Shown here: in pieces, positions 1-6,857 of the stretch | Position numbering within the stretch: the stretch's first letter is position 1 | Layout: each line of letters starts with the position of its first letter | Origin: Asticcacaulis sp. AC402 | Lineage (GTDB): Bacteria > Pseudomonadota > Alphaproteobacteria > Caulobacterales > Caulobacteraceae | DNA: 38,563 nucleotides | Assembly: GCF_000495835.1 (NCBI RefSeq) | Contig: NZ_AWGC01000046.1 | Span: 1 to 38,563 of the forward strand | Direction of reading: 5' to 3' | Made by a program: the position numbers and the translations under genes | The notes under the pieces: generated by a model | Database searches by the model: none | What the model saw: only the letters and a program-made list of their open reading frames with translations | What the model was told of the DNA's origin: nothing

Positions 1-138
1 CACCCTTCGATGGGGAGCGGGATGGCCCGTGCCATGGCGAGCAAGCGGAGATCGAAGATCGTAGCGCTGCCTGCCGGCGAGGCTCGAGACGGAGGGGGCC
101 CCTTGCGGAAAGAATGTCAAAGTCAAAGTGGATTGGTA
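1..138 (+). mobile_element. Family B element, right arm (cut by window edge)
   Basis: These bases match 22516-22653, the right arm of the complete family B element, with only a handful of differences over about 138 bases. The copy ends in TTGGTA followed by TAA at 139-141. The left arm, if present, lies outside the window. No coding potential is evident, so this is a non-autonomous element. Confidence 0.7.
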
Positions 139-141
139 TAA

Positions 142-301
142 TACCAAGCCTCATAAAGAATGACGCTTGGTCTTCGTTTTTTTCAGCTCAAGCGTCGGAC
201 TAGGCGCCCCCCATGGCGCCTCGCAAAAGCTCGGGCGCCCGAAGTACGTTCTCTGGCGCGCTTGCCAACCCACGATGAGTCAAGGTCATCGAGGGTTGGT
301 A
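142..301. mobile_element. Family C short element, 160 bp, MITE-like
   Basis: The element starts TACCAAGCCTC and ends GAGGGTTGGTA. These are inverted repeats matching at 10 of 11 positions. It is flanked on both sides by TAA (139-141 and 302-304), as expected of a 3-bp target duplication. Inside, a GGCGCC pair around 203-220 can fold. No transposase is encoded, and the interior does not resemble family B although the ends do. It lies just beyond the 3' end of the carotenoid oxygenase gene. The stretch 1-327 holds no gene. Confidence 0.6.
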
Positions 302-327
302 TAATTCCATCGGCTTTTCCGCATAGA

Positions 328-1797
328 CTATCTCCCGCTCACAAATGTCCCGTGAAAGCCCAGCGGTGTCGCATGCTGGCCCTGCCATGACGCCACAGGC
401 CCATCGTCGATATGGCGGGCATCGAAGACATGCAGCTGAGTCGCCCTGGCTTTCAGGTCCAGCACTGTGCCGACTAACCAGCCGTCCAACTCGTCCGAAC
501 CACCTGGACGCGGCACGAACAGAGCCTCTTCGACCATGGCGGCAGCCCCGAAGTCGTGCACCTTGCGCTTGCCCGTCTTCCAGTCGAACAGGGCAAGGGC
601 TCGCGCACCCGGATGGCCCGGTGTTTCGCCATGAACGTGGACAACCTTGTCACGGCGCAGACCCTGGACACGATGGTCGGTCTGCGGAAACTCCGCCGTC
701 ACCCCGGTCGGACGCGTCACGGCGCGGCCATCGGGAAAGAGACTGACTAACACCAGGTCTGCGCCGGCATAGTTGCGGTCGATCTTGCCGCGGACGATGT
801 TGTGCCCACCCTGGGCAGCAAACTGCGGCGTATTGGCCAAGCAGACATCGAAATGCAAGGTGCTGTCGCTGTCTTCCCAGGCATCACCGGTATGGAAATA
901 GAAGGCCGCTGGCAGCTCATAGATGCGACGCTGGCTGAAATCTGCCTTGTCGACGACCAGAATCTGCAGTCCCTGCTCCGGCCGCCATACCATGCGCTCG
1001 GCGATCGACTGACCGTGATCACCTGTCACCCAGGGCTGCAGCGGGAAAATCAGGTGGCGCTCGGTCACCGCCCAGTCGTGGGTATAGCCCGCCACAGGAA
1101 GTTCGATCATTTCGCCGCGTTCCAGCCCGCCTAAGGAGTCCAGTTGCCAGATCCAGGCGCGCTTTCCGGCAAACCCGGCGCTCCAGATACGACCCGACGG
1201 CTCGACCTTGGGATGGGCCAGGAAGGCCATACCTTTCAGGTCATTGCGGAAGGTTTGCGGCCCGCGCGTCTCCAGGGTGTCGAGGTCGAGGCGATACGGC
1301 GAACCGGCCTCCCACAACGCCCATAACTCATCGCCGACCTTCAGCACTGAGGTGTTGGCAGCATTGGCGTCGTCCTGCGCGGTGACCGGCGCACCAGCGG
1401 CAGCGGCGGTGCCAAAGCCGGGCATCAGAAAACGGCCGGCCGTCTGTTCGGCGCGGCGTTTGACGGTGTTCACAAACCGGCCGCTGTGGCGAACGCCGTC
1501 CGCGGTAAGGTCGTAACGCTGAACCATGCCGTCGCCGTCGAACCAGTGGCCGGTGACTTCGTCGCCATAGCGGAACCACGCCGGGCCGTTACGATAGAGT
1601 TGGCCGGACAGATGCGCCGGCATGCGGCCGTGCAGCCGGGTCATGGCACTGTCAGCAAAACCTTCGATGGGTGCATTGCTGACGCCGATGGTCCAGTCGG
1701 CCGCGGCAGCGGCCCAGGATTTCGGCGCCGTGGCGGCGATGCCGGCGCCTGAGAGCACGCCCAGCACGCCGCGACGAGAGAGATCGGTCCTGGTCAT
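328..1797 (-). CDS. Carotenoid oxygenase (RPE65/CCD family), Tat-exported
   Basis: The 489-residue product belongs to the carotenoid cleavage oxygenase family, non-heme iron enzymes that split conjugated double bonds with O2. The N-terminus carries a Tat-like signal: SRRGVLGVL, then a hydrophobic stretch ending in SWA. The four iron-binding histidines can be assigned by motif as H195 (AHPKVEPSG), H240 (THDWAVT), H302 (FYFHTGDAWED) and H482 (GFHGTF), so the fold looks complete. The start at 1797 is supported by GAGGA, which overlaps the stop codon of the upstream DUF2141 gene and suggests translational coupling. It is the last gene of a four-gene minus-strand cluster. The substrate could be a carotenoid, apocarotenoid or stilbene and cannot be told from sequence. 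A periplasmic location is predicted from the signal. Confidence 0.9.
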   Translation of the reverse strand: MTRTDLSRRGVLGVLSGAGIAATAPKSWAAAAADWTIGVSNAPIEGFADSAMTRLHGRMPAHLSGQLYRNGPAWFRYGDEVTGHWFDGDGMVQRYDLTADGVRHSGRFVNTVKRRAEQTAGRFLMPGFGTAAAAGAPVTAQDDANAANTSVLKVGDELWALWEAGSPYRLDLDTLETRGPQTFRNDLKGMAFLAHPKVEPSGRIWSAGFAGKRAWIWQLDSLGGLERGEMIELPVAGYTHDWAVTERHLIFPLQPWVTGDHGQSIAERMVWRPEQGLQILVVDKADFSQRRIYELPAAFYFHTGDAWEDSDSTLHFDVCLANTPQFAAQGGHNIVRGKIDRNYAGADLVLVSLFPDGRAVTRPTGVTAEFPQTDHRVQGLRRDKVVHVHGETPGHPGARALALFDWKTGKRKVHDFGAAAMVEEALFVPRPGGSDELDGWLVGTVLDLKARATQLHVFDARHIDDGPVASWQGQHATPLGFHGTFVSGR

Positions 1798-1808
1798 GAC
1801 GGCGATCC

Positions 1809-2225
1809 TCAGAAAGCGATGGTCTGGGTCGTGACAGGGGCGGTCACGGTGAAGCGCGCGGCGGCCCAGGTGGCCGGGCCCATGGTGCCCCTGGCATTGT
1901 TGGAGAAGGCGAAGGGCTCAGTCGGCATACCAAAGGGGTTCATACCCATCTTGCCATCGCCATCGACGTCATGGAACATTTTCAGCGCGTAGTCGCCTTC
2001 GGCCAGACCGTCGACCGACACGGTTGCCTGGGAGCCAGTAACCTCGGCAGCAGCAAAGCGCACGGCCTTGTCACCGGCATAGCCTTCCTGGCTGTCATAG
2101 ATGGCGATCATGACCTTGCCCTGAGGCTTCAGGTTGTCGCAGACAATGGTCAGGCTGGCGGTTTGGGCGTGAGCGGTGGTGGCGGCCAGGCCCAGCAGGG
2201 CGGCGGCGATAAGGGACTTGAACAT
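1809..2225 (-). CDS. DUF2141 family secreted protein
   Basis: This 138-residue protein begins with a clear Sec signal peptide (MFKSLIAAALLGLAATTAHA). The mature part matches the DUF2141 pattern: a small beta-rich domain with KVMIAIYDSQEGY and then the Gly/Asp-rich GDYALKMFHDVDGDGKMGMNPFGMPTE segment, whose DVDGDGKM stretch resembles a calcium-binding loop. The molecular function of the family is unknown. Members are often found next to carotenoid or lipid genes, and here the next gene is a carotenoid oxygenase 11 bp downstream. A good ribosome site (GAGAGGAAAG) precedes the start. The product is predicted to be periplasmic or outer-membrane associated. Confidence 0.85.
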   Translation of the reverse strand: MFKSLIAAALLGLAATTAHAQTASLTIVCDNLKPQGKVMIAIYDSQEGYAGDKAVRFAAAEVTGSQATVSVDGLAEGDYALKMFHDVDGDGKMGMNPFGMPTEPFAFSNNARGTMGPATWAAARFTVTAPVTTQTIAF

Positions 2226-2362
2226 GTTGTCTTTCCTCTCGGTTGGGGCGATGAAAAAGACATGTCATGCCGCCTGAGCCCATGCCCGCACGCCTTCGCC
2301 GGTGGCGGCGAATTTTGCGCCAGATGCAGGCCATGCAACTGGCGCTTCGCGAACAGTCGAGA

Positions 2363-3001
2363 TTAGTTCGCGGTGGCGGCCGCCCGCATAGCTTTGGCGT
2401 CGGCGGTACGCCCCATCTTGTCGTAGAGTTCCGCCAGATCTTGCTGGAAGCCGGGAACAAATTCGCGAGCCGTCACGTCCCCGTTTTGCGCACAACGAAT
2501 GGCGTTCAGAAAAGCAGCTTCAGCGTCGGTCAGTCGGCCGGCGTCGCTATAGAGGTGGCCCAGATTAGCGTAGGTTATGAACAGGTCCGGATCGTCCGCT
2601 CCGGACAGGATCGTTCGGATGTAGACGGCGCGTTCATAGGCGGCGATCGCCTTGTCGGCCTGGCCTGCGACAACGTAAGCGAAACCAAGATTATCGAGGA
2701 CCACGGCGGTATATGGCCCTTCACCGAGCCAGGTTTCAGATACCGACCGGGCTTTTTCGAAAAGTAGAACACCTTCGGCAACCTTGGCGGGGTCAGCGAC
2801 CTTGTCCGAGAGGTCCGGATCCCGGCCTTCTTCCAGCAAGGCGTGGCCCTGTTCGAGGAGCGTGTCGACCTCATTCATACGGGCTTCGACATCGGCGTCC
2901 GAAATGTCGGCAGGCCGCTTCAGATCGGCAATGGTCTGCGCCTGGGCAACCGGTGCGGTAAGCAACAAGGCCGCTGCAACGGCCCAAAATATGGATTTCA
3001 T
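2363..3001 (-). CDS. Secreted TPR-repeat protein
   Basis: The 212-residue protein has a Sec signal (MKSIFWAVAAALLLTAPVAQA) followed by helical repeats. At least two tetratricopeptide-like units are visible: AVVLDNLGFAYVVAGQADKA with its following helix, and FITYANLGHLYSDAGRLTDA. They resemble the NPHP3/kinesin-light-chain type used for protein-protein contacts. There is no catalytic motif. A very strong Shine-Dalgarno (GGGGAGGGG) lies just before the start, and the gene follows the nucleoside hydrolase by 18 bp, so the two are probably co-transcribed. The following DUF2141 gene starts 137 bp on. It is likely a periplasmic scaffold or accessory protein with unknown partner. Confidence 0.8.
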   Translation of the reverse strand: MKSIFWAVAAALLLTAPVAQAQTIADLKRPADISDADVEARMNEVDTLLEQGHALLEEGRDPDLSDKVADPAKVAEGVLLFEKARSVSETWLGEGPYTAVVLDNLGFAYVVAGQADKAIAAYERAVYIRTILSGADDPDLFITYANLGHLYSDAGRLTDAEAAFLNAIRCAQNGDVTAREFVPGFQQDLAELYDKMGRTADAKAMRAAATAN

Positions 3002-3019
3002 CTTTCCCCTCCCCTAAAA

Positions 3020-4027
3020 CTATACGCCTGTTGTTGATTCCGGATACCGCGTCAGGTCGGCGATCAGCTTCCGCTTGAACCCGGTTAGGTCCTTCCAGGC
3101 CGAAGCCACCCGCACAGGCCTACCGTTGGCTTCATCTATAACCGTCATGCCGTCCGGCATCACGCGCAGTTTCAGCGTTTCCATGACCAGGTCGCTTTCG
3201 TCGCTTGCCATGACCACGGCGACGCTGTCGAACAGGGTCGAGCTCTTCTGCGTCAGGTCGAAATCCTTTGGCATCCATGGCGCATTGGGCAGCCAGGCCT
3301 CGCTGTTGGCGATGACGGCGCGCGCGAAGGGATCGGTGCTGGCACGCACCAAACGCATCTCCTCGCCTTCGAGATAGAGCAGACCACAGGTATCCAGCGG
3401 GGTGATGCTGCACGAGATCCAGTCGGCATCGAACACAGCCTGCAAGGCCGCCGGATCGACTCGCACATTATACTCGGGCTCGACCTTGGCAGCGCCACCA
3501 TAACCGACGCGCACGGCGCCATGCATGCCGACAAAGCGGGCGTTTTTCGCCATCTCCGGCTTCAGTTTCAACGCCGCCGCCAGTTCGGTCACGGGCCCGA
3601 CGGCAATGATGGTCACCGGGTCTTTTGACGCCATGACGGTATCGACCATAGCCTGGGCGGCGTCGGTGCGGACCGGACCGGCATAGGCCGGGGTCTGGTA
3701 CCCGGCCAGCCACGCGTCCTGAGGGCCGTTGCCGTCACCGGGCCCCTGGCCCATGGCGATGGTGACGTCGCTGCGTCCGGCCAGGGTGAGTAGTTTGGCA
3801 GTCAGGCGGGCCCGGTAAAGGGCATTGCCGGCCTCGGTGCTGACCAGTTTCAGGTCCAGTTGCGGCCGGCGAAGCAGTTGAAGCAGTGCCCAGGTGTCAT
3901 CGACATCGCCGCCGATATCACTGTCGAAGATAACGGGCGTGGGCTTCGACGTTTCTGCCCGTGCACCTCTGGCAATGACCATGGCCAGGGTCGCAGTCAG
4001 AAGGTTGCGGCGGTGAAGGCGGACCAT
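3020..4027 (-). CDS. Nucleoside hydrolase (IUNH family), exported
   Basis: The protein shows the inosine-uridine preferring nucleoside hydrolase signature near its N-terminus, FDSDIGGDVDDTWAL. Its aspartates bind Ca2+ and activate water for cleaving the N-glycosidic bond of ribonucleosides. The open frame extends to 4462, but the start at 4027 is preferred. GGAGAG lies at good spacing, and the resulting 335-residue protein begins with a signal-like segment (RRNLLTATLAMVIARGARA) directly before the catalytic domain, whereas the upstream extension is low-complexity. Export suggests a scavenging role for extracellular nucleosides, or for ribosyl compounds more generally. It leads the minus-strand cluster down to the carotenoid oxygenase, though no shared pathway is obvious. 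Which nucleoside is used is unknown. Confidence 0.85.
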   Translation of the reverse strand: MVRLHRRNLLTATLAMVIARGARAETSKPTPVIFDSDIGGDVDDTWALLQLLRRPQLDLKLVSTEAGNALYRARLTAKLLTLAGRSDVTIAMGQGPGDGNGPQDAWLAGYQTPAYAGPVRTDAAQAMVDTVMASKDPVTIIAVGPVTELAAALKLKPEMAKNARFVGMHGAVRVGYGGAAKVEPEYNVRVDPAALQAVFDADWISCSITPLDTCGLLYLEGEEMRLVRASTDPFARAVIANSEAWLPNAPWMPKDFDLTQKSSTLFDSVAVVMASDESDLVMETLKLRVMPDGMTVIDEANGRPVRVASAWKDLTGFKRKLIADLTRYPESTTGV

Positions 4028-4156
4028 GAAGACTCTCCAACGAGCGAATGCGGCAACCCTATCATGCCGCATGGAATGTGGCGACGCCAACAGGCGAGAC
4101 TCGGCAAACAACGTTTGGTATAACGGCGGTATGGTCCAAAGTTGCAGGAGACGAGC

Positions 4157-5527
4157 ATGCGTGGCTTCACTCTGTTTTTCCTCATCCTGACATTGTCGGC
4201 AGCGGGGGGCGCCGCACAGGCTGCAGTATCGCCCAAGCCGGACTGCGTCGCCATTGCCAGGCCCGACGATAAGGGGGCCATCAAACGCGTCGATTGTTTC
4301 GCAATCGACAAGGCATCCGACCTCAGGCACTGGAGCAGCATCACCAACCGCTGGGCCAATCTGGGCCGCGTCTCTGCCAACAGCCGCTCGCTCAGTTGCC
4401 TGCGCAGCCAGGACGGCTATCTGCATTGTTTCTACGTTCGCACCGACGGCCAGATATGGCATCGGCGCTGGAATCCCGAGTCCTCCGTCGCCGCTACGTC
4501 TGAACCCATAGGCGGCGTACCGTCATCGCCCCTGCCCGGATATGCCATCAGGCCGGGTTTCGTCGACCACATGGACAATGAACTGGTTTGTACGGAATCG
4601 GGCAGCAACAACATCGCCTGCCTGGTAAGGGTCGCGGTTGCCCCCGACGGCCGCTTCTACGCCGAACCCGGCCTCTACTTGCGCCGCTTCGTAGCGGCAG
4701 ACGGACGGTGGATGGCGTGGCAGGGCGTCGAGCGCGGTGACTGGCGCGCCAATCATTGCCGGCGATCGGGGACCAGCATTGACTATTGTACTCTGCAAAG
4801 ACGCGAATTGCGCGACGGCATTCTGGTGACGCGGCACAAGCTGCTGATTTTTCACGACTATAGCCCGCCGGGGACCGGCGGGATGTCGGGGGAAGCTCCG
4901 GTGACACCGCTCTGGTCCATTGCGCCGCATTCGGGTCCGCTCGATGCCGGCGGGGCCGCCTATCCGCCGTTCGCCGGAGGTCTCTCCTGCCTGCATGTTG
5001 TGGTCGCCAACCCTTCCGTATCGAGCGGCCAGTCGGCCACGCAGCATTGCTTCGGCATCACCGATACGCGCAGGCTGTATTATGGGCAGTGGGCGCCCCT
5101 GGCTGGTCCCATGGCCTGGACCGAACTGGGCAGCGTCGTATTGAACCTGTCCCCCGCATCAGGTTCGGCAATCGGTGATGAGCAGACACCCAATTGTCTG
5201 GTGATGAACCCACCCGTGGCGGGCGCCGCCCTGCCGCGGCCGGAAAACCTGATCCTGACCTGCGTCCAGGTAACGGGTGAGCGGATGCTGCACTATTACC
5301 GCCTGACGGGCGGTAGATGGACAACCCAGGCTATCGCCACCACCGGCGTCGTGACGGGTGCGCCGTCATGTGTGGTCGTTTCCACGGAGCGGCTCGAGTG
5401 CGCCTATCGCAGCGACCCCGCGCTTGGCCGGATGAACCGGCTTTCCCTGACGGCGACGGCCACCGGGGCTGAGTACCGGACAACGGAAATTGGCCGCGGA
5501 TTCGTTTACCCGCGGCCGCCTCTGTGA
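4157..5527 (+). CDS. Unrecognised secreted protein with seven cysteine pairs, possible beta-propeller
   Basis: I do not recognise this 456-residue protein. It has a Sec signal peptide (about residues 1-23). The mature part holds exactly 14 cysteines in seven pairs: 30/47, 81/91, 145/155, 201/211, 278/298, 347/369 and 405/415. Each pair sits in a similar module of the form LxC(L/V)...(L)xC(F/V), often followed by an aromatic, a G-x-W and a linker. Module spacing is about 51-77 residues. This suggests seven beta-hairpin blades, each with a local disulphide, as in a seven-bladed beta-propeller or lectin-like fold. That is inference. The start at 4157 follows CAGGAG. It is divergent from the nucleoside hydrolase across 129 bp, and a family A repeat begins 6 bp after the stop. 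It is likely periplasmic or secreted. Confidence 0.8.
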   Translation: MRGFTLFFLILTLSAAGGAAQAAVSPKPDCVAIARPDDKGAIKRVDCFAIDKASDLRHWSSITNRWANLGRVSANSRSLSCLRSQDGYLHCFYVRTDGQIWHRRWNPESSVAATSEPIGGVPSSPLPGYAIRPGFVDHMDNELVCTESGSNNIACLVRVAVAPDGRFYAEPGLYLRRFVAADGRWMAWQGVERGDWRANHCRRSGTSIDYCTLQRRELRDGILVTRHKLLIFHDYSPPGTGGMSGEAPVTPLWSIAPHSGPLDAGGAAYPPFAGGLSCLHVVVANPSVSSGQSATQHCFGITDTRRLYYGQWAPLAGPMAWTELGSVVLNLSPASGSAIGDEQTPNCLVMNPPVAGAALPRPENLILTCVQVTGERMLHYYRLTGGRWTTQAIATTGVVTGAPSCVVVSTERLECAYRSDPALGRMNRLSLTATATGAEYRTTEIGRGFVYPRPPL

Positions 5528-5533
5528 CTACTA

Positions 5534-5650
5534 GAGCGGGATGAGTTTTGATGGAATCAAAATCCCGCTCTAAGTTTTTGTTTTGTCGCGCAATTTATCC
5601 GAAAACGGGAGCGCCCGTGCGGGTGCGTCACACTTTATCGGATTGCGCTC
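5534..5650 (+). repeat. Family A repeat, copy 1 (best-preserved)
   Basis: This copy is flanked by TA at 5532-5533 and 5651-5652. From the left it holds a stem-loop with arms GAGCGGGAT and ATCCCGCTC, then AAGTTTTTGTTTTGTCGCGC. Next comes an ATCCGA...TCGGAT pair enclosing ACGGGAGCGCCCGT, and it ends GCGCTC. The stem-loop plus T-rich tract resembles a Rho-independent terminator for the gene ending at 5527. The other end supplies the last base of the stop codon of the convergent SPFH gene. Confidence 0.85.
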
Positions 5651-6519
5651 TAGTTGCCGACATCGATGAAGGGCACGGCGCCGCCGGTCGTGGTTGGCAG
5701 TTTGCCGTCCCACTTTTCGATGGCCCGAAGCTGGACAACCTGCGGACTGGCCGCGATCGACTGGGCGATCAGCCGGTTAGCCTCGGCCTGACCACGTGCC
5801 TCTTCGATCCTGGCGTCGGCCTGGGCCTTGGAAACGGCGACCTGAGCCTGAGCGGCTGAGGCGTCGGCATCGGCCTTCGTCTTGGCCTGGATCGAGTCGA
5901 GAATGACTTGCGGGTAGCGTATGGTACCAATCCAGTCGAGCTGGCTGATATTGACGCCCTGCGATTCCCACTTGCTGCGCACCCGTTGCAGGGCCTTCTG
6001 GATGACCTGCTGGCGACCGCCGCGATAGAGGAACTCAACGCTGACCAGTTCCGTCTCGGCCGCGATCGCCGTGCGGACGTCATTGCGGATCGGCCCCTCG
6101 AACAGTTGGTCGAAAGTCAGGCGGTAGCGGGTATAGAGTTCCGGCGCCTTCGACGGGTCGATGCGCATGACCAACTGTACATCGGCGGTCATCGGCAGGG
6201 CGTTGTTGTCCGAGAAGTTGATCTCCTCGTTCTCCCGCCCGCGCTCGTCTTCCTCCTTAGTGTAGGTATAGGTCCGCTGAATCTGCGGGAATTCGACGAT
6301 GCGCTCCCCGACCAGGTTGATATGATAGCCGGAATTCATCGGCGTCGGATCTACGCCGGCACTGGGACCGAGCGTGCGGATCTTGACCCCGACATTGCCA
6401 GGCTGGATCGTCTGGCCGCACGAGACCAGCATGGTCATGCTCAGCACGATGACGGCGCCGATGGCGACGAAAGTCTTGACGCGGCCCGTAATGTTGAACC
6501 GGGATTGCGAACTGTTCAT
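5650..6519 (-). CDS. SPFH/prohibitin-like membrane protein
   Basis: The 289-residue protein has one N-terminal hydrophobic segment (about residues 15-33) ending in LVSCG, which could be a membrane anchor or a lipobox. An SPFH/band 7 domain follows (VGVKIRTLGPSAG through RLTFDQLFEGPIRNDVRTAIAAETELVS), then an Ala/Gln-rich coiled coil (about residues 205-255: AKTKADADASAAQAQVAVSKAQADARIEEA). It therefore matches the prohibitin/stomatin group, which form membrane-microdomain rings and regulate membrane proteases such as FtsH. The stop TAG at 5650-5652 is made by the flanking TA and first G of a family A repeat, so the insertion may have landed in the native stop. No strong Shine-Dalgarno is visible, and a GC hairpin (6532-6549) lies just upstream of the start. 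Confidence 0.85.
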   Translation of the reverse strand: MNSSQSRFNITGRVKTFVAIGAVIVLSMTMLVSCGQTIQPGNVGVKIRTLGPSAGVDPTPMNSGYHINLVGERIVEFPQIQRTYTYTKEEDERGRENEEINFSDNNALPMTADVQLVMRIDPSKAPELYTRYRLTFDQLFEGPIRNDVRTAIAAETELVSVEFLYRGGRQQVIQKALQRVRSKWESQGVNISQLDWIGTIRYPQVILDSIQAKTKADADASAAQAQVAVSKAQADARIEEARGQAEANRLIAQSIAASPQVVQLRAIEKWDGKLPTTTGGAVPFIDVGN

Positions 6520-6531
6520 AGGGTGTGTTCA

Positions 6532-6549
6532 CGCGGGTTTCCCCCCGCG
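6532..6549 (-). promoter_or_regulatory. GC-rich hairpin in the SPFH gene leader
   Basis: CGCGGG at 6532-6537 and CCCGCG at 6544-6549 pair perfectly around a 6-base loop, ending 12 bases upstream of the SPFH start codon. No good Shine-Dalgarno is seen between hairpin and start, so it could affect translation. A role is inferred only. Confidence 0.3.
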
Positions 6550-6615
6550 TCCTCTCTTGGCAGATGGTTGAATGTAACCCAAGAAGATGCGCACTCCCTT
6601 AACGGGAGGTTCGAA

Positions 6616-6711
6616 ATGTCAGGGTTCCGGGGGCTTGATCGCGTAAAAAGCAAATATGGGCTGTGCCGAGATTTCGACATATCGCCGCGCATGGACTTGC
6701 GGCTTTGTTAG
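6616..6711 (+). CDS. Possible 31-residue small ORF
   Basis: A good Shine-Dalgarno (GGGAGG at 6604-6609) lies 6 bases before an ATG that opens a 31-residue frame ending in TAG at 6709-6711. The peptide (MSGFRGLDRVKSKYGLCRDF...) is basic and has no recognised motif. It is the only coding candidate in the 338-base gap between the SPFH and DUF4011 genes (6520-6857), and it could be chance. Confidence 0.2.
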   Translation: MSGFRGLDRVKSKYGLCRDFDISPRMDLRLC

Positions 6712-6857
6712 CACTTACTTAAGCGATCTGTTTCCTTTGTTGCGTTGCGCTCCCGATCCATTTGGGAACGCAAATATAGTACATGAACGCTTCGTGACGG
6801 AAAAGCGAATCCGCGCAAGAATCACGTGGATGTGAATGCGATGTCGAAATCGGGGCG

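Noticed and set aside
4028-4462. N-terminal extension of the nucleoside hydrolase frame
   Set aside because: The extension overlaps the divergent secreted protein gene and precedes a good ribosome site plus signal peptide at 4027.
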